Notes: generated from the letters alone by a model not told the origin. DNA of 64,000 nt from Trifolium pratense (GCF_020283565.1 NC_060065.1:46054409-46118408), one strand, 5' to 3'; shown: positions 15,740 to 27,875, counted from the stretch's first letter. A program made the numbers and translations.

Positions 15740-16349
15740 ATATACTTGTAGTTAGTTAGTTTAGTGATGATTGACGTTAAACTTAGTAGAGAGGATTACG
15801 GTTCGATCACCTGCAACTATGATCGGGAGCGAACTGAAACCACTTGATGTCAGAACTGATTCCCGAACCAAATTAGGCGGTCCAGTCCAGTGAGTCGAAT
15901 ACTAGTGGAAAAAACCAATTTTTTTTATTAAATGTCATATTATTTTTTATATTTTATTATTTGAAAGAATTTAATTTTTGAATTATTTTTGTCTATTAAT
16001 GTGTCTATTCAACAAAATTTTAGGATACACCCAGTTCTTTTTTTATAGTTATTTTCCTAATTTTCAAATTTGTCTGCTCAATATGTGTTTTTAATTTATA
16101 GTTTCTTTTAAAAAATTGGGATTATTCCGGGGAGAGAATTTTTTTGAGATAAAGATGAATATGATGGTTACCCATTAATTAGAGTAGTTGAATTATTACT
16201 CTCAATAATTGAAGATCTTTCAAAAGAAAAAAATTCGAAGATAGTGAAACATTAACAAAAAGGGGACAAAAGGAATAGAGTGTGTGAATATTTTAGGGAC
16301 ACACGCTACAATATATTTCCAAAAATAAGTACCGTAATGAATGGTATAT
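15740..16349. other. Intergenic, no gene
   Basis: Upstream flank of peroxidase A. A degraded tRNA-derived (SINE-like) stretch is possible around 15750-15910 (GGTTCGATCACC near 15800). Nothing else was recognised. Confidence 0.4.
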
Positions 16350-16358
16350 TTCTTTAAA

Positions 16359-16544
16359 GGAAAATGCTAAACAGTGTCCCGAGGCACTAGTTAAGAATAT
16401 AAATATAGAAATTTTATCTCGTAAATTGTGCATTCAATGTTTTAATGATGTGAAAAGTTATTCTCTCTCATCATTAACTTTATCATTTGTTTCCTTTTTT
16501 AATATGCTTAACTAGTGCCCTAGGGACACTGTTTAGCATGACCC
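16359..16544. mobile_element. Mutator-like MITE, family 1 copy 2
   Basis: This 186-bp element has ends GGAAAATGCTAAACAGTGTC and its near complement. It is flanked by a perfect 9-bp duplication, TTCTTTAAA, at 16350-16358 and 16545-16553. It is the same family as 5954-6138 and 16980-17163. Confidence 0.9.
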
Positions 16545-16979
16545 TTCTTTAAATGGTCATATGCTAATATGTCTTTCAAACACTTGTCAAATATATATTT
16601 TTTTATAGAAATTAAAGTAGTTTTTATTAATTTTGTAGTACTTTTTTAATAATATAAAATATTGGTATATAAAAAGGAAATAAAAAATGGGAAAACTACA
16701 TCTATAGCATATTAAAAAAAAAATTAAAGTATAAAATATAATTTTTTACATTTTTAATATATTGAATACAAAGTTTCAAAATGAAAATTTCTTATTAATA
16801 TAAATTTAATAAATGTCAATCAATCGTTAGATAATTCAATGTTAATTAACGCTAAACATGTCAAGAAAGATCACGGTTCGAATTTCCATAATTACAATCG
16901 AGAGGGGTTGAAACCACTTGATTTAAAACTGACTAGAATTAAATTATGCGATTAAGTTGGCATATTGATAATAAAAATA

Positions 16980-17163
16980 GGGTCATGCTAAACAGTGTCC
17001 CTGGGGCACTTGTTAAGCATACCTAAAAAGGAAATAAAATATAAACTTTATATTGAAACGACAACTTTTTGTACTTTTGAGGCATCGAACGCATGTAGTT
17101 CGAGACATAATTTCTATTTTAACATGCTTAATCAGTACCCCGGAGAACTCTTTATCATTTTCC
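16980..17163. mobile_element. Mutator-like MITE, family 1 copy 3
   Basis: This 184-bp element starts GGGTCATGCTAAACAGTGTC and has a more diverged right end. It is flanked by a perfect 9-bp duplication, ATAAAAATA, at 16971-16979 and 17164-17172. It lies only 435 bases from copy 2 of the family. Confidence 0.9.
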
Positions 17164-17179
17164 ATAAAAATAAATAAAA

Positions 17180-18952
17180 AAAATTGACAAGTGACTTAGA
17201 CACGTTTAGCATTACCCTTCTTTAAAATGACATTAACTAATGAATTGTTAGCTAACAGTCAAAGAACACACACACCTGTTCAAGATCTGTCATGTGCAAT
17301 TCTGCATTTTATTCCATTATGGCTCGCGGTTCGACATGAATGTTTGAACGTGAACTAAAGATTAGTGCTATATTAATTTATTTTTGTCCACCAAAAACTA
17401 TAGTTTAGTTGAATATAAGTATTAGTTTAGTGAAAAAGATTTGAGCTTATCACTACACAAGAAAAAGATTACTATAACTGTTGGAACAAATAGCACAATA
17501 TTATGTGAATTGAAAATAAAATATTGAGTCCCATATCGGATACTAGAACATATTAGTATGTATTATATACTAATGTCTATTTTGAGAATAAAAATAATTA
17601 GAGTAGACTTATGTTGTCAATAAGAGTAGTAGATATTTAGAGCATGTGTTGCTTAATATTCGGCCACATCACCTTTTACTGAGTCATGAGCATGATCTCA
17701 ATCTTATAGGAAACTAGTGGGTGGCAGTTTTACTTCCTATTATTAAGGACGTGTTATCATTAAAGAAGCAAATGTTATTTTTTTTTAATTACAAAAGTGT
17801 TAAATCTTTATGAAAAAAAAATAGGATAGAAGGGTTAAGCCTAATTCATAATTAGTAAGGAGTAAGTCTTATGACGGCAGCAACAATGAACTCCACGTTC
17901 CCAAAATCACCAAAATATGCAAATCCTTTTTCTACTTCAAGCTTCACGTGATATCAAGGGGGAGGCCTTCATTGTCTTGAAAAGGACTTGCTTATAGAAA
18001 CCTTCTCTCAGGTTAGTTAATCTCATGTTAAAGTCATGGTTGGTGGTGATGTAAGTATCTTCATGAGTAACTTGTTTGTTACTTTCTCTCAGTGCTCAAT
18101 TGTTTTAATGATTCGACTGATCTAGGTTATACTACACACATATTATTGTTACAAAAATCTAGTTGCAGTGAGTTTGTTTTGATTAACACAAAACATTTTT
18201 AAAGTGAAAGTATCATTTAAAGTTAGAATGAATAAACCAGACTCATTACATGATTTTTTTTCTTGGTTATTCACACTATAAAGATTTATGTTAGACCGAA
18301 TGTTTAGAATATATTGTTGTGTATTCTGTGTGATGTGAGATACTAATATTAATATTAGTATTATTATTATGTTATAAGAGTGATCATAGTATCACAGTTC
18401 CTTCAAATTTAAGAATGGTCATTGCACCATATTCCCTTTGATTTGAATGGTCTTAGTACCATATTAGAATGATCATAGCACCATATTAGACTGGACTTAA
18501 AATCATAGCGCAATGGTTTTAGTATCATATTTGAGGGTGTAATTCTTGCCCGATATCTACAGTGCAGTATTTATCGGTATCAGTAGAGAACTGGGCTGTT
18601 TTATCCTGGAGACTTCGTGGTTGATCGTCTGCCTTGCACAATTTTGGGCAGTGCCGCGAAACGTCTTAAAGAAAGCGTATTCACCCGCGACTCAGTCCAG
18701 TAATCTCTTCGGTGGCTGAAAAATTATTTTTAACGATTTTGAACCTCGGAAACAACAATAACTTTTTTTTTCTTCTTTAATAGCACTTTTAAACGCTATT
18801 AAAGCCGACGCTATAATAAGTCTAATGTCAATTACAACATTTTTAAGACGTTATTCTATGTTCTATCTTTAATAGCGCTTTGTACACTAAACCGTTGTGT
18901 TGGTTTAGAGTGCAATTTAACTCCTATAAATATAAATTAATGTATTAAGTTA
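17180..18952. other. Intergenic, possible old LTR sequence
   Basis: 17480-17770 (starting GTTGGAACAAATAGCAC) and 18290-18760 have the look of LTR or leader sequence, with repeated phrases such as AGTACCATATTAGAATGATC around 18400-18530. No coding frame, primer site or target duplication could be tied to them. No gene is supported. Confidence 0.35.
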
Positions 18953-19243
18953 CTCTTTCTAGTCTTTTTTATAAGAAACACTTAGGGCAAAAAATTTGGT
19001 CATTTTTATAAGAAACTTTGACCAATTTTCAAATGTTTTAAATGTTCAATTTCACTTATGCTCATTTATTATGAGAGAAAATTTTAAAATAAGTAAGTTA
19101 GTTGAATAAAGAGTAATTAAATAAGGGTATATATGAAATAAATTTAAAATTATAAGAGTATTAAATGAAAATAACTATGTTAAATGTGCTTCGTTAATTA
19201 TGCGATTTTTTGAAATTGTTCCTTATAAAAAAGACGAAACGAG
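18953..19243. mobile_element. Tc1/mariner-like MITE (291 bp)
   Basis: The left end CTCTTTCTAGTCTTTTTTAT and right end ATAAAAAAGACGAAACGAG are inverted repeats, and the element is flanked by TA. The internal ATAAGAAACTTTGACCAATT motif is common in such plant MITEs. The arms are diverged, so it is an older insertion. Confidence 0.65.
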
Positions 19244-19856
19244 TATCTCTTTTCTTAGAATTTTCAACCACCATTGCATGATAAAAGTACTACCACAAAA
19301 CAACCTAGATTCTAAGCAGCTGTATCATCACAGAAAATATTCACGCAATCCATTATTATAAACTGGGAAGGAATTTAAAGTATAACAATATATATGAAGT
19401 AACAAAAATCCAAACTCACTTTCAACAACAGAAAAATCTAAAATGTAAAAGTCATCAACAAAAAAATAAAATAAATGGGGATAAAATGGATATAAGAAAA
19501 CGAAAAATATTTACCTCCTTCAAGTCTTCAACAATGGTAACAATCATTCAATTTGAGATTTAAGGTTTAACGAGTTTTGGGGAATGATGGAGAGAAGAGC
19601 GTTTAACAGTTGATGGTGAACAATGGAGGGCTCAATAAAGAGAGGAATGATGATGAAGAGTGACTAAAGAGAGGAACAATGGAGACGGCGAGTTCGTCGG
19701 AACATTGAAGTGAAGAGAGGAACAATGGAGATGGCAAGTTTGTCGAAACGGTGAAGTGTGACGAGGGTATTTCCAGGTTTCAATTTTCTGGGTTCGTCGG
19801 TACAGTGGTTCATCGGAACGATCGTGTGAGAAGACTGTGGTTTTGGGTTTCTCACG

Positions 19857-20187
19857 GCACTTAGGCGCAACCCCATAAAGAACTCTATATTATAAGTATA
19901 TTAAGTTGTGCCTTCACTAACAACAATTGTTGTTAGTGTATAGTGGTAAACACTTGGTCCTACAAGTGGTATTAGAGCAAGGTCATGGGTTCGAATCACC
20001 CAGTTAACACTGGGGGGGAGATTGTTGGAATTAATCCATCGTCATCCTTAGGATTCGACTGGCTTAACATCTCAACTCATGACATTTAGGCGCAGTCCCT
20101 TAAAGAACTCTATATTATAAGTATATTAAGTTGCGCCTTCACTAACAACAATTGCTTTTGGTGTAGTGATAAGCGCTTGGTCCTACA
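19857..20187 (+). mobile_element. TRIM-like retrotransposon, 5' truncated
   Basis: A complete 3' LTR is at 20023-20187 (TGTTGGAATTAATCCATCG ... TCCTACA). The 5' LTR is partial, from about 19857 to 19964, and lacks its start. The primer-binding-like TGGTATTAGAGC (initiator Met tRNA type, one change) is at 19967-19978. The purine tract GGGGGGGAGA precedes the 3' LTR. The internal part is only about 60 bases, so nothing is coded. Confidence 0.75.
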
Positions 20188-20485
20188 AAAGTACCACAAA
20201 GCGTTTTGGTTCCGTTTTCAAGCGCCAACCCCACTTGCCTAATAAAGCTAAATTAAATAGTTTTAATTCTGAATCCCCAGCCCACCCGATTCTTTTGGTT
20301 TACAAATGTACTCCCCCATTTTATCCAATGTATTTTCTCGATTTCTCACTCCCTTCTCAAATGAATTTTTTAAATAAGGATTCAATTAAAGAAATAATAC
20401 ATGATGGCATTTTGAAGAAATAAAGATAATAAATTGGAATGGCGCGCATTTGAGAAACAAGTGTTGAGAAAATAGTATGGAAACA

Positions 20486-22144
20486 TCTACTATAAATATA
20501 AGAAAGAAAGATGATACCAAAAAATCGATTTTGCCCTTTAGGCACTTTTTTTTTCATTTTTTTTCCTCCTTCATTTAAGGGCATATTTGGAATATTTGGC
20601 CTAAAATTCTCTAATTCATTCTAACACACTTTTTTGAGTCTTGACTTATTTGCCCTTCACTTACACTAACAATTTTTTGGTTCAAGGGCAAGACTTTGTG
20701 CAATCTTGGAATTTCACATGATATCTACACACTGTCCAAAGCACTTTAATTTGAATTTTAACTCAAATCTCTCTCTCTTTATCAAAGAAAAAAAAACTCA
20801 AATCTGTCTTGCATCTCTCTTTACAGTAAACATCTCTCTCTTTCTTCTCATTCTTCTCACTTCTCATTCTTCATCTCTTGCATCGCTAGATTTGTTATGG
20901 AGAAAGAAAACATAGATGCGGGAGACGGTAAAAAGAAGATCCATGATAGAACCGGTTACGTTTTCACATTTTTTTTGTTTGTTTTTTGATAAAACTAAGT
21001 TTGTTTGTTGTTTCAATTTTTTCGTTCATTATTTTGTGTTGAAGAAATCAAAGCTTTGTTCTACATGAGAGAAAGAAGAAGATCCATCAAAGTAGAAGAA
21101 GAACTACATGGGTATTTGATTTTCTCTACAATCATCTTCATTATTCTTCCTTCTAGGTATTTGATTTTTCTTTCTTTGTTATTTTCAATTTTGAATCAGA
21201 ATTTAGAAAAGAGTTATCAAACCTGAATTTAGTTGTTGTTGTTGTTGTTCTTTATTTATTTTATTTTTCTGTTTTGTTTATTTGTTTTACTCATCACTTT
21301 CATTTTCTATATACACATGCACCATGTGTTTGATTAAATGTTGTTGTGGCTTCCCATCAACATTAGAAGCTATGGTGCAAAAAGGAGATGATTTTATTTT
21401 ACCATTTTCATTGTATATTTACCTAACCATTCATTCTATCTTTGGAAAAAAATCTGCGAATACTAGGTAAGGTTTCTTTCTCTCCCTTTCATTCATTCTT
21501 CTTTCCTTTGTCATTTTAATTTTACTTTGATTAAATTATAAATTTATTAACTTTTTCAGTAGTTTAAGTTTATTAATTTATATAAGTTTTTTCACATATA
21601 TAAATGTATTATTATAAACTAGAATTGAAATATGATGACATATATAGTCAAAATATGACTTTTTATTATAAGATTAAAATTTCTCACATGATGTGAGTTG
21701 TTGCGGTTAAAGTCTCACTCTAAAACATTTTTGCAGTAGCTACTTCTCCTCTCTCCTACAACAGGAAGAAACAAAACTGGTAACATCACACTCCTTCTTG
21801 CTTAAAAAAAAAACACATTGCACTCTTTCTCCTTCATGTTTAACGATAAAGAAATTAACAATTTTAACTATTAATTTTTTTTTAAATGATCATATTTATC
21901 AGTAAAGCAACAATATTTTGAATTTTTGTTACATTGATACACTTTTTAATAAACTAATTAAATTGATTGTTGTGTTAATTAATTATAACACAACAATTTA
22001 AATCAACTAATTCTTTCTGTTTATAAAATTAATTTCGTTGAAACCAACTTCTTAATGCGCCGAAAACGCCTTACGACCTAACGTCTCGACGCGTTATAAC
22101 GCGCCGAAGGCGCGTCCCGTGCATACGCACGGGTATGTACCTAG
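20486..22144 (+). mobile_element. Helitron, non-autonomous (1,659 bp)
   Basis: The 5' end A|TCTACTATAAATATAAG at 20486 matches the style of plant Helitron starts. The 3' end has the hairpin CCCGTGC-ATAC-GCACGGG at about 22115-22132, then TATGTAC and CTAG, with a host T at 22145. No target duplication is expected for insertion between A and T. The interior carries no Rep/helicase gene but does carry a gene-like segment (20690-21470). Confidence 0.72.
20897..21111 (+). other. Possible captured gene fragment inside Helitron
   Basis: A CT-rich leader (20765-20890, many CTCTCT) precedes an ATG at 20897. A possible exon 1, 20897-20954, reads MEKENIDAGDGKKKIHDRT and ends at a GT donor. A possible exon 2, 21046-21111, keeps the frame (EIKALFYMRERRRSIK) and is again followed by GT. 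Further exon-like pieces occur near 21350-21465. This resembles the 5' part of a small plant gene picked up by the Helitron. No family is recognised and the exon model is tentative. Confidence 0.3.
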
Positions 22145-22871
22145 TAAACTTAGAAAAGTAACACGATGCAAGATTTGCCTTTAAAAAAAAAAAACAATGC
22201 AAGATGATTTGAATCCAACATAAAAAAGTACCACTTTCATGTATTTTGTGGAACTACGAATATTAATATTATCAAAATAATTTTTTATTTTTTTTAAAAA
22301 AAAACCTCAACATTAGTGTCTAAGATCAAGTAAACCTTTTATAACCTTTTTTTTACTAAGTCAACCTTTTCAAGTTTGACCCTCTATAATTAATCAATTT
22401 CTCATAAACCTTTAACACAATATTTATTTAATTGCTAATAAGCCCTCCAACTCATGAAAAATTAATTCACAAGTCTACAATTCTTTCTTATCTCCCCATT
22501 TGTCCCGGTGAGAGGACTAATTCTACTCATCTTCACCATAGCAGCAGCAAAGTCTCTTCTAAAAGCAATACTATTTCTACTATAAGTCCTAACCAAAGAA
22601 ACTTGAGAACCAACACCATTGAAAAGAACTTGATCAGAATGTAAAAGTCCTTTATTAGCAATAAGGTCATTATAGTAATTGTTGTCAAATGTAGTTGGAG
22701 TAAGAGAATCAAGAGGTGCTAAATTAATGTCACCACCAGAAACAGGACAATTTGTTTTTCTTGAAGTTGCAAAGTTTGTGTCAATGTTGGTTTCATTGTA
22801 AATTCGAGTTCGGAAAAATTGACATTCTGCTTGGCCTATTGTGTGTGCACCAGAAAGGACAGTTAGGTCAT

Positions 22872-24049
22872 TGATGAAAATTTAGCAAGTGTACTAAATA
22901 GCCGTCAAGTAGTATAATAAAATCGTTCTCTCCGCAGGGATTGTTGTAAATCAATTGTAAATTGAAAACATACTCATGTAAATTGACATAAATTGTAAAA
23001 AGGGGGTTCTTGTTTGGTTTCAAGTTTAAATTTTAAAACTTTAGAATTTCTTTGGTGTTTAGATTGATGTAAGAAAAGCGATTGGTCCTTTTTGGGTCAT
23101 CTAATTACTATTTCTCTTGGTAACGCCATGTATGATAACGAATTATTCAAATTAGTTTCATGATTAGATTAAATCAAAAATGATTATGCCCAATGTCTTG
23201 GTAACATAATCCTCTCCCTTGATCATCGATTCCTAATGTCTTAGGTAATCTATGATCAATTGAGGTTTACAACCTTTAATCTTTTAATCTCAATTAACAA
23301 TCCAAAATTTCTTAAGTGAAAATTAATTGATCAATCGTTCCTAGATCGATGAGTTATTCCTATCGTCATAGTAAAACAAATCATTGCAATCATCATATAA
23401 GTCGCGAATTCATACAAAGCATTAAGCACAAAGAACAATCAATAGAAACTAACTTCGTAATTCATTAATCATATCATATGACAATCACATAGTTCAAGAT
23501 CAAAAGTAATTAGAATCACCTAAGGACCAATCATGAGAATTTAGCTAGACATTGCAAATTCAGAAATTACATCAAATAAAATGAAAGAAAGCATAATTAC
23601 AAGAAGAATCTTGATGTGTTTCCACACTTGAATCCTTGCTTGGTCGCTCTTGATCCTCCAAAATCGCTCCAAATGCTGTTCTCAGTGTTTCAAATTCGAT
23701 AATGATCCAGATCTGATGTTTCCTTTTTATAAAAATGATCAAAAGTAACGTTTTCCGCCTGAGGCACAGAATTTCCGCCTCAGGCGTAAAGAATTACGTT
23801 TCAGGCACAGCTTTTTCCGCCTGAAACGGCAAAACAGAGAGCAATCTTGGTTCTTCAGTGAAATTTCCGCCCCAGGCGGAAAAACTTCCGTTTTAGGCGT
23901 AAAAATACTATACAATCCACCAATTTTCATTTGCTATCTTTCTTCGCATGTAGCTTCAAATCAATGTTTCATTCTTCATGATTTAGGTCAAAAACCTCTA
24001 AAAATACTTGAAAATGGTCTTTATTTCCATGTAATGACTAATGTCATCA
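22872..24049 (-). repeat. 3' LTR of the Gypsy element
   Basis: 1,178 bp, apparently identical to 33653-34830. The U3-like part holds several copies of a CGCCTGAAACGG / CGCCTCAGGCG motif (23750-23910). A small open frame (minus strand, about 23739-23930) is present in both LTRs and comes from this repeat; it is not a gene. Confidence 0.95.
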
Positions 24050-24063
24050 CAACCCCAAACTTG
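24050..24063 (-). promoter_or_regulatory. Polypurine tract of the Gypsy element
   Basis: CAAGTTTGGGGTTG on the minus strand directly adjoins the 3' LTR. It is in the right place to prime plus-strand synthesis, although it is not a pure purine run. Confidence 0.6.
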
Positions 24064-25423
24064 AACTTTTCCTTGTCCTCAAGGAATATCTCAATCTCCA
24101 GGAAAACAAAACACTACCTCGATTCATCTGGCTAAACAAACTCAAACCCAATCAAGTTAGACGTAATTTGCATGATATTTCAATGATCAATTTCGTCATG
24201 ATTCAAGTACACACAGTTTCAAATTTAGGCAAAACAAAGAGCATCAAACAAAGATTGACCATACTTAATTTCTTCACACCCTCACCGACTCTCCTGTTTA
24301 AGGGTAATATAATCACTCAATCAACACATCATAACTAGACTACTATAAATTTGCAGACATTCTCAAAAATCAATCACCATGTCATGAGCACACACATTAG
24401 AGGACTTTTAAAGGTTATAACGTGGCCTGGTTAAAAGGTGGATGGTGGCTTTTCTGGTAAGTGAGTAAAAAAAACTTGAAATTAGATACCACTGAGTCAA
24501 ATAGATACAACACCCCACCCTACTTTGTAAGAATTTATACTTAGAGAACAATTCACAAAATTCCTTTTTGTTTTCAAAAAGATCACCATGATTATTATTT
24601 TTTTTTTTTTCTTTTTTTTTTTTTTTCGATACTTCTTTTCTTGGTGAACTTTTGAATTTTTCTTTCATAATTTGGAATTTTTCTTTCATAATTTTTTTAG
24701 TTCTCTAGTATAGTATATCCACCCCAAACTTAAGTTGTTGCTAGTTCCAAAAGCAACCCCAAACTTAGTGTAATGCATTGTGCAAAAACCACTAAAGGTA
24801 TCTAATTCTCCAAGAAAATCATTTTTTTTTTTTTTTTTTTTTTATTATTTTGATAACTTGGGTCAGATACAAACAAAACATTTTTTCTTTAGGCTCAAAA
24901 GGGGTTAAACAACGGATAAGCAATGATAAGGGTGGCTAGAACAGGCTCAAGGTACCAAACAAATTGCCTCGTGTGTACATCACAACAATAAATCAATTAA
25001 AGAGAACATGCGCAAATTCTAGAGACATAGCTAAGTGTGGAATTCTCATAATCATCAAAAGAAATCAGTGTTTGGGTTCAAAATCTCACAGTTTTTGCTG
25101 AATTAAACTATGGTCAATATTTGTGAGAGTCCCTAAGCCTTGCCTAAATCATCACTATGATGCATCCGAAACAATCAAAAACATCACAAATTCATATCAC
25201 ACATTTGGTCAACAATTTTGAATCTAAGATGATAGCCAAACAACTTTCAATAGTGTGAAGTTTTCAAAAAGACTAAAACATTCAAAGAAAACAAAACGAC
25301 TAGCTCAAGTACTTATTATAGACCAACACCAAGCATGCAACAAATTAAACAAAGGAATCAAAATACACAGGCCAAAAAGAATCTATAGAGGAGAAGGACA
25401 GTAAAGGTGAATGGCACAAAACC
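24064..25423 (-). other. Gypsy element 3' non-coding region
   Basis: A low-complexity internal region with long T tracts (24596-24627, 24820-24843) lies between the second frame and the 3' LTR. CCCCAAACTT is repeated at 24051, 24722 and 24758, which are copies of the purine-tract core. No protein is supported. Confidence 0.6.
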
Positions 25424-26896
25424 TCAATCCTGCTCGGGCATGTTGTGATCATGATCAAAACGAGGCAGATTTCCAGGAAATTGCATTGATGAGGACCCTC
25501 CTTCATCTGGTAGGCCAGCTGCCCTCCTTTGGCGAATGTAGGTAGCACGGTTCATTTCATGTGTGGCCGCCATGCTCCTAACTCTTTGATTGTGAGCTTC
25601 ATCAAAATCATGCATTGTTGGATATCTCGGATAGAAATATGCCGGGACTTGCTCCCGGTAACGCATGGATGCTTGCCATAAAGCGGATGAAGTGTCATAG
25701 TGGTCCGCCATATCAATGCCCTGTTGGGTGCTCATGTCCATTTTCCACACCATGTCAGCAAGAACATTCACATCAAATTGCGGAGCTGGAAAACCCTCCA
25801 TCTCCGGAGCCTGTGGCACTTCATGGTGCATCACGTTTTCAACATTCTCCTCCCTTTCTTCACCTCCTCCCTCCACCGTGTAATCCATTACATCATCCAC
25901 ATCAGCAAATGGAATGAATGTCTTCCCGAAAGTTTTTCTTCTCACATCTCTCATAAAAGCCGTAGTGACTTTTCTAGGCTCTTCCATTTGATCATCATCA
26001 AAAGTAGCAACATTTTGATCCAGACACAGTTTAGTGATCAAACAGAGATGTGTTAGACTATATGACCCGGGATCTTTCTGGATCATTGCAGACAAATCAT
26101 CACTCAGAATTTTGCCCAAATCTATGTCTTCACCTAACAGAATAGCTTGAAGTGCTAGCCCTACATCCATAGGAATCTCAGAATTGTTCCCACTTGGCTC
26201 CACGTTATTTATCCAAAATTCAGCCCAAACCCGTGGAAAATCTAACAAATGAGCGGTTTTAAACCGCTGGGGTGGGAGCTGTCTGGATGGTCTCACCCAC
26301 ACACTTCCGGGTACAGTCAGCTGAGATTTTAGAGCCTCACGCTTATCTGATGCCATGGTTGCCCTATTCTCACGTCGATGATTCAGAACACAGAATTCAG
26401 GAACATTAAAATGAAATATCCTATTTATAGTTTCCGGGGAGTAGTCTACATCTACCCCGCGTACTTTAGCAATCCGTGGTGACGAATTTTTCACTCGCCA
26501 TGCATTACTCAAAAATTCTAATGCTAAAGTACGATTTCCAGACCGAAGACAGAAATTAAACTCATACCAATGCCTGTTGCGGAATTCTGCTTCAATTAAG
26601 GGCAATGCTAGCACTTCATCCGTGAGACGCTTTTCAGGTTTGAAGTCCTTACTTTTGAGAGTCTGGTACCGATTGTAGGCCGTTGGACGAACAAAACGTG
26701 ACCGAGGAATTTCAGTCACAACCGGCGTTGGAGGAGGTGGTGATTGCTCTCTAGGCGGTGATGGTGGAGGAGAAGGCGAAGGTGACGGTGTAGGAGTTCG
26801 GACTACTCTCCTTTTCTTCACCACTTTTGACCTTGATTTTGAAGACCCAACTTCAACTTCCTTGTCTTTTGAGGATTTTTTGAATATGTTCTTCAT
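25424..26896 (-). CDS. Second ORF of the Gypsy element (env-position protein)
   Basis: 490 residues, uninterrupted, on the same strand as gag-pol and downstream of it. The N-terminus is Lys/Arg-rich (KSRSKVVKKRR) and then strongly Pro/Ser-rich (residues about 34-65). The middle part (RHWYEFNFCLR, RVKNSSPRIAKVRGVDVDYS) resembles the 'putative plant transposon protein' domain often found in Athila-group elements. The C-terminal third is acidic, then Met/Gln/Arg-rich. I see no clear signal peptide or transmembrane helix, so despite its position a true envelope role is doubtful. Its function in the element is unknown. It is probably translated from a spliced or subgenomic RNA. Confidence 0.75.
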   Translation of the reverse strand: MKNIFKKSSKDKEVEVGSSKSRSKVVKKRRVVRTPTPSPSPSPPPSPPREQSPPPPTPVVTEIPRSRFVRPTAYNRYQTLKSKDFKPEKRLTDEVLALPLIEAEFRNRHWYEFNFCLRSGNRTLALEFLSNAWRVKNSSPRIAKVRGVDVDYSPETINRIFHFNVPEFCVLNHRRENRATMASDKREALKSQLTVPGSVWVRPSRQLPPQRFKTAHLLDFPRVWAEFWINNVEPSGNNSEIPMDVGLALQAILLGEDIDLGKILSDDLSAMIQKDPGSYSLTHLCLITKLCLDQNVATFDDDQMEEPRKVTTAFMRDVRRKTFGKTFIPFADVDDVMDYTVEGGGEEREENVENVMHHEVPQAPEMEGFPAPQFDVNVLADMVWKMDMSTQQGIDMADHYDTSSALWQASMRYREQVPAYFYPRYPTMHDFDEAHNQRVRSMAATHEMNRATYIRQRRAAGLPDEGGSSSMQFPGNLPRFDHDHNMPEQD

Positions 26897-27875
26897 GGTG
26901 AGAAAGGTAAAGATTGAGAAGGGTAATGGTTTATGGGTGATTGATGGAAAAGATGAAAATTTATGGTGGTTTTGGATGAATTTTCGTGTAGGGTTTTGAA
27001 GGGTTTTTGATTTTGGGTTTTGGAAAAATTTGAAGAATTGGTTGTTGTTGATGATGGGTTTTGAAGAATAGAGTTGGATGGAAGAAATTTCGTGGGTTTG
27101 GTGTTATGGGTGTGAGAGAGGTTGTTGTTTTAATGGAGTTTGAAGGATTTGGGAGGTTTAGGTTCAAGAGGGGTTTGAGATTTGAGGATGAAATTGGTGA
27201 AATAGAATGGGTGAATTTGTTGTGGTTGTTGTTTTAATGAAGGATTTGTGTTGGGTTTGAAGGTTTGAATGGTGGTTAATGGAGAATTTGTGTGAGGAAG
27301 GAGATGAAGTTTGAGAGAAAGGATAAGGTTTGTTGAAGAAGATGAAGTTTGAGAGAAAGAATGAGGGTTTCATGTGTTTCTCCGCCTAAAACGTGACTTT
27401 TCCGCCCCAAACGGCACATTTTACGCCCCAAACGGCAAAACAGAGGGCAACCAACATTTTTCAGACTTTTTTACGCCCCAGGCGGAAACCCTTCCGCCTC
27501 AAACGGAAAAATAAATGACAGCCACTTTCTTCAGTATTTTTTTACGCCCCAAACACCAACATTTCCGCCCCAAACGGCAAAACAGAGAGCAATGTTTTTT
27601 TCTTCAAACTTTTCCGCCCCAAACGGCACTTCTTACGCCCCAAACGGCACACAGAGAACAACCCACATTTTCCAGAATTTTTTTACGCCCCAGGCTCCAT
27701 TTTTTCCGCCCCAAACGTAATTTCCTGGTTGTACACTTTTCACACTCCTCTTTTTTTCAATTTGACCTGCAAAACACAAAAAATCAAAAGAAAAACTATT
27801 ACGGTTAAATAAAACCTTGGGTTGCCTCCCAAGCAGCGCTACTTTTAGCGTCATTAGCTTGACGGTCTCGAAATC
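26897..27875 (-). repeat. Inter-ORF spacer with CGCCCCAAACGG repeats
   Basis: 27375-27720 carries roughly ten copies of TTCCGCCCCAAACGG or TTACGCCCCAAACGG, many followed by CAAAACAGAGAGCAA, at irregular spacing of about 30-60 bases. The same unit is present in the LTRs (23750-23910 and 34530-34690). The rest (26900-27370) is purine-rich leader of the second ORF. Open frames here are composition artefacts. Confidence 0.8.

Noticed and set aside
22462..22871. Treating the downstream peroxidase B piece as a separate small gene
   Set aside because: Its end joins exactly, across a single GTCAT, to 34836-34980, giving the same 555-nt exon as gene A. It is half an exon.
23739..23930. 63-codon frame repeated identically at 34520-34711
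   Set aside because: It lies inside both LTRs over the CGCCTGAAACGG repeats; it is a by-product of the LTR sequence.
26961..27373. Two minus-strand frames rich in N, P, S and T upstream of the second retroelement frame
   Set aside because: Low-complexity purine-rich leader. No domain, and no conserved features visible.
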